Assembly: GCF_001556105.1 (NCBI RefSeq)
Contig: NZ_LSIF01000009.1
Span: 1 to 64,000, forward strand
From: Pseudoxanthomonas mexicana
GTDB taxonomy: Bacteria > Pseudomonadota > Gammaproteobacteria > Xanthomonadales > Xanthomonadaceae
DNA: 64,000 nt
Direction: 5' to 3'
Shown here piece after piece: positions 60,731 through 64,000 of the stretch. The first letter of the stretch is position 1, and every line of letters begins with the position of its first letter. The translations under genes were made by a program, and so were the position numbers. Under the pieces are notes generated by a model, which saw only the letters and a list, made by a program, of their open reading frames with translations, made no database searches and was not told the DNA's origin.

Positions 60731-62479
60731 GTGATCCATCGCCGTCTGTTTGCCCTGTTGTTCGTCGTCGCATTCGCGCCAGCCGCGCTGGCCGCTGACG
60801 CCGTCCGCACCACCCAACCTTCAGCCCATCCTCCCGGCGTCGCCATCGCCAGCGCGCACGCGCTCGCCACGCAGGCCGGTCTGGACGTGATCGCGCAGGG
60901 TGGCAATGCCTTCGACGCGGCCATCGCGGTCTCGTCGACGCTGTCGGTGGTGGAGCCGATCAGTTCAGGGCTGGGCGGCGGCGGTTTCTTCCTGCTGCAC
61001 GATGGCAAGACCGGCAAGGACGTCTTCGTCGATGCGCGCGAGACCGCGCCGATCGCGGCGACGCCCGACAAATATCTTCTGTCGAACGGCGACTTCAATC
61101 GCGACCGCGCCGAGAACGGGCCGTGGGCGGCGGGCATTCCCGGCCTGCCGGCGGCCTTCGTCCATCTGGCGAAGACGTACGGCAAGCTGCCGCTAAAGGC
61201 CTCGTTGGCGCCGGCGATCCGCACGGCGCGCGAAGGGTTTCCGGTCTATGCACGGATGGCGCGCGGCTACCAGGCGCGCCGCGAGGTGATGGAGCGCTAC
61301 AAGGGCACGCGCGCGGTGTTCCTGGTGAACGGACAGCCGATCAAGGAAGGCGATGTCTTCAGGCAACCGGACCTGGCGCGCACGCTGGAGCGGCTCGCCG
61401 CGGAGGGTTTCGACGGCTTCTACAAGGGTGAAACCGCGAAGCTGCTGCTGGCCGGCGTCAAGGCCGAAGGCGGACAGTGGACGGCACGCGAGTTGGCCGG
61501 TTACACCGTACGCGAACGCGAGCCGCTGACGTTCACCTACAACGACTGGCAGGTGACGACCGCGCCGCCGCCGTCGTCCGGCGGCGTGGCGCTGACGCAG
61601 ATGCTGCAGATCCTCGATGCCTACGACCTGTCCAAGCTCGACGAAGCGCAGCGCACGCATCTGGTGGTGGAAGCGATGCGCCGCGCGTTCCGCGACCGCA
61701 CGTTCTACCTGGGCGATCCGGACTTCGTCGACATTCCGATGAGGACGCTGACCAGCCCGTACTATGCGGCCGGCCTGCGCGCGACGATCAATCCGCAGAA
61801 GGCGACGCCCAGCGATCAGCTGTCGGGGCAGCAGACGCCGCTGGAAGACGAAGAGACCACCCACTTCTCCATCATCGATGCCGAAGGCAACCGCGTCGCC
61901 GGCACGCAGACGGTGAACCTGCTGTATGGCTCGGGCCTGGTGCCGCCGGGCACCGGCGTACTGCTGAACAACGAGATGGACGACTTCGCGCTGAAGCCGG
62001 GCACGCCCAACGCGTTCGGCGTGATGGGCTACGACGCCAACGCGCCCAAGCCGGGCAAGCGCATGCTCAGCTCGATGACGCCGACCTTCCTGGAATCGCC
62101 GGACAAGGTGGCGGTGCTCGGCACGCCGGGCGGCAGCCGCATCATCACCATGGTCTTGCTGGGCGTACTCGGATACGACGCCGGCCTCGACCCGCAGGCG
62201 GTCGCCGCGTTGCCGCGCTTCCACCACCAGTGGATGCCGGACCTGATCGAGATGGAAACGGACGCGCTGAGTCCGGCGACGCGGCAGACGCTCGAGGCCA
62301 TGGGTCATAAATTCAAGGTCGTCGGCAACACCGCACAGGGCGGTCGCGGCTCCAGCCATGTCTGGGGCAACCTGCAGACGGTGGAGTGGGACAAGACCAC
62401 CAACACCCTGCATGGCGGCAGCGATCCGCGCAATTCGGTCGGTGCGGCCAAGGTCGTCGAATCCGCCGCGACCCCCTGA
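60731..62479 (+). CDS. ggt: Gamma-glutamyltransferase
   Basis: Periplasmic Ntn hydrolase that cleaves glutathione and other gamma-glutamyl compounds. The GTG at 60731 with AGGAG five nt upstream gives 582 residues. The signal peptide ends ALAADA. The autoprocessing site is at the Thr of DEETTHFSIIDAEG, so the small subunit starts there. Substrate-site motifs SGLGGGGFFLLH and TPGGSRIITM are present. The REP copy at 62488 follows its stop. Confidence 0.95.
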   Translation: MIHRRLFALLFVVAFAPAALAADAVRTTQPSAHPPGVAIASAHALATQAGLDVIAQGGNAFDAAIAVSSTLSVVEPISSGLGGGGFFLLHDGKTGKDVFVDARETAPIAATPDKYLLSNGDFNRDRAENGPWAAGIPGLPAAFVHLAKTYGKLPLKASLAPAIRTAREGFPVYARMARGYQARREVMERYKGTRAVFLVNGQPIKEGDVFRQPDLARTLERLAAEGFDGFYKGETAKLLLAGVKAEGGQWTARELAGYTVREREPLTFTYNDWQVTTAPPPSSGGVALTQMLQILDAYDLSKLDEAQRTHLVVEAMRRAFRDRTFYLGDPDFVDIPMRTLTSPYYAAGLRATINPQKATPSDQLSGQQTPLEDEETTHFSIIDAEGNRVAGTQTVNLLYGSGLVPPGTGVLLNNEMDDFALKPGTPNAFGVMGYDANAPKPGKRMLSSMTPTFLESPDKVAVLGTPGGSRIITMVLLGVLGYDAGLDPQAVAALPRFHHQWMPDLIEMETDALSPATRQTLEAMGHKFKVVGNTAQGGRGSSHVWGNLQTVEWDKTTNTLHGGSDPRNSVGAAKVVESAATP

Positions 62480-62487
62480 CCCTTCCT

Positions 62488-62553
62488 TGTGGGAGCGACG
62501 TCAGTCGCGAAAGGCAACCCGGGAGCGTCATCGCGACTGACGTCGCTCCCACA
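62488..62553. repeat. Intergenic inverted repeat, copy 2
   Basis: TGTGGGAGCGACGTCAGTCG on the left arm is mirrored by CTGACGTCGCTCCCACA on the right, with a short central region. Same arms as copy 1 (54687-54753). It lies between ggt and the next gene. Confidence 0.88.
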
Positions 62554-62578
62554 GCGGATCGAGGCGTAGAATCGCACC

Positions 62579-63469
62579 ATGAAACTCTGGTCGCTGCTGG
62601 GCAATTCCCAGAAACTCGATGGGGGCGCGATGTTCGGCAACGCGCCGCGCGCCATGTGGGAGCGGTGGTCGCCGCCGGATGCGGAGAACCGCATCGAGCT
62701 GGCCTGCCGCGCGCTGCTGGCGCAACCGTTGAACGGCAAGACCGTCCTGTTCGAAACCGGCATCGGCGCGTTCTTCGAGCCGAAGATGCGCGCCCGCTTC
62801 GGCGTGCAGGAAGCACGGCACGTGCTGCTGGATTCGTTGCAGGCGGCGGGCTTCTCGCACGAGGACATCGACGTGGTGGTGCTCAGCCACCTGCACTTCG
62901 ATCATGCCGGCGGCCTGCTGGCGCCGTGGCAGGAGGGCAAGGCGGCGGAACTGCTGTTCCCCAACGCCACCTTCATCGTCGGTGCCGATCACTGGCAGCG
63001 CGCATTGAAGCCGCATCCTCGCGACCGCGCCAGCTTCATCCCGGAATTGCAGCCGTTGCTGGAAGCCAGCGGACGGTTGGAGCTTGTCGCCGGCGAACAT
63101 TCGGTGGCGCTCGGCGACGCCGTGCGTTTCAGCTTCAGCGATGGCCATACGCCCGGCCTGATGCTGGCGGAGATCGTCGGACCGGAGCGCATCGATGGGC
63201 AGGCGCACGGCGGCGTGGTGTTCTGCGCGGACCTGATCCCAGGCCGCTCGTGGGTGCATGTGCCCATCACCATGGGCTACGACCGCAACGCGGAACTGCT
63301 GATCGACGAGAAGCGCGCCTTCCTGGAAGACAAGCTGGCCCGCAACGTCCATCTGTTCTTCACCCACGACCCGGGCTGCGCGCTGGCGCAGGTGACCCGC
63401 GACGAGAAGGGCAAGTTCGGCGTCGCCCACGAGGTCGCCGACCTGCAGGCGCGTCCGCTGGCGGCCTGA
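62579..63469 (+). CDS. Metallo-beta-lactamase-fold hydrolase
   Basis: 296 residues. The zinc motif is HLHFDHAGG (HxHxDH), preceded by VLFETGIG and followed by the later His in DGHTPG and the Asp in [10 protein letters not shown]. It has no signal peptide. The substrate is unknown; the glyoxalase-II/lactonase-like class is broad. It begins 26 nt after the inverted repeat copy 2. The N-terminus [16 protein letters not shown] is typical of a subgroup common in this order. Confidence 0.9.
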   Translation: MKLWSLLGNSQKLDGGAMFGNAPRAMWERWSPPDAENRIELACRALLAQPLNGKTVLFETGIGAFFEPKMRARFGVQEARHVLLDSLQAAGFSHEDIDVVVLSHLHFDHAGGLLAPWQEGKAAELLFPNATFIVGADHWQRALKPHPRDRASFIPELQPLLEASGRLELVAGEHSVALGDAVRFSFSDGHTPGLMLAEIVGPERIDGQAHGGVVFCADLIPGRSWVHVPITMGYDRNAELLIDEKRAFLEDKLARNVHLFFTHDPGCALAQVTRDEKGKFGVAHEVADLQARPLAA

Positions 63470-63563
63470 AGTGACTTCCGGCACCTCGATCCGGTGACGA
63501 CCGGCTCCTGCCTACCCTGCCGACGGACGGCAGACTGGCCCTGTCTTCCACAGGGGTTCCGGC

Positions 63564-64000
63564 ATGAACAAGCGTTTCTTCCTCCGCGGCGCACTCGCAC
63601 TCGTGGTGTCTTCGCTGGCGATGGTGCAGGGCGCGTTCGCCGCGCCCACCGCGACCGTGCCGCTGCAGGTCTCGCCGGAGCGCGCCACCACGATGGCCGT
63701 CTGGGAGCCGGCGCAGGTACGCGGCGTGGTGCTGTTCTCCAGCGGGCATGGGTCATGGCCGGAGCGCTACGACGGTGTGCTGACCGCGTGGCGCGATGCC
63801 GGCTTCGCCGTGGTGGCGCCGCTGCACGTGGATTCGGTGAAGTATCCGGAGCGCGAGAAGTTCTCCATGCAGCAGGGCTTCGGCGAACGCCTGGCCGACA
63901 TGAAGGCGGCGAGCGCCTACGTGGCCAAGCGTTGGCCCGGTGCGCCGGTGGCCGCGGGCGGCCACAGCTACGGCACGCTGATCTCGCTGGCGCTGGGTGG
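63564..64000 (+). CDS. Alpha/beta hydrolase, 5' part only
   Basis: Starts at the ATG 63564 and runs off the window edge, so only the first 145 residues are seen. A signal peptide (ending AFAAPT) suggests export. The nucleophile elbow GGHSYGTL (GxSxG) of an alpha/beta hydrolase is present just before the edge. Substrate unknown. Confidence 0.8.
   Translation, partial: MNKRFFLRGALALVVSSLAMVQGAFAAPTATVPLQVSPERATTMAVWEPAQVRGVVLFSSGHGSWPERYDGVLTAWRDAGFAVVAPLHVDSVKYPEREKFSMQQGFGERLADMKAASAYVAKRWPGAPVAAGGHSYGTLISLALG

Overview
This window is a stretch of high-GC chromosome from a gammaproteobacterium, most likely of the Xanthomonadaceae (Pseudoxanthomonas, Xanthomonas, Lysobacter or Stenotrophomonas). 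The evidence is gene order and family content: petABC followed by sspA and sspB, an Oar-like TonB-dependent receptor, a GumN/TraB-family protein, a PilY1/minor-pilin cluster, and the thrS-infC-rpmI-rplT-pheST-ihfA-merR block. I see no prophage, insertion sequence or CRISPR array.

Layout. 1-4.5 kb: a secreted lytic transglycosylase, then a three-gene cassette of unknown function: a lipoprotein, a protein with EF-hand-like loops and a YkuD-like His/Ser-Gly-Cys motif, and a coiled-coil membrane protein. 4.6-8.6 kb: the cytochrome bc1 complex and sspAB. 8.6-14.3 kb: nadC, a Trm112-like protein, purEK, sodB, grxD, a short-chain dehydrogenase and a MarC-family membrane protein. 14.5-19.5 kb: a large TonB-dependent receptor and ppnN. 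19.5-28.1 kb: type IV pilus genes (fimT, pilV, pilW, pilX, pilY1, pilE) with lower GC than their surroundings. They are bordered by a LytS/AlgZ-type histidine kinase that has no partner regulator here, and by tRNA-Asn and a second fimT on the opposite strand. 28.2-38.6 kb: uvrB, tRNA-Val, thrS, infC with an ATC start, rpmI, rplT, pheS, pheT, ihfA, a MerR regulator and tRNA-Pro.

38.6-45.3 kb: a cupin protein, a GumN-like protein, dxs, an HNH endonuclease, an acyl-CoA dehydrogenase and a LEA14-like lipoprotein. 45.3-46.2 kb is a long non-coding stretch ending in a sigma70 promoter whose -10 box overlaps a perfect LacI-type palindrome. It precedes a GH3 glucosidase gene and a sugar transporter gene, which look like a small glucoside-use unit. 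50.4-53.4 kb: small unknown proteins, a pseudouridine synthase, tRNA-Phe and lipoproteins. 53.3-64 kb: yggX, mutY, ftsY, an orphan mini-FlgC-like protein, htpG, rsmD-coaD, a lipoprotein, a YfhL-type ferredoxin, gamma-glutamyltransferase, a metallo-beta-lactamase-fold hydrolase and the start of an alpha/beta hydrolase.

Two families of intergenic inverted repeats are scattered through 54.6-62.6 kb, and one of them appears to lie inside the ftsY reading frame. The best candidate for an undescribed system is the 1.3-4.5 kb cassette, which could be a peptidoglycan-targeting effector with its immunity protein. All functions are read from the sequence and remembered family features; no search was run.
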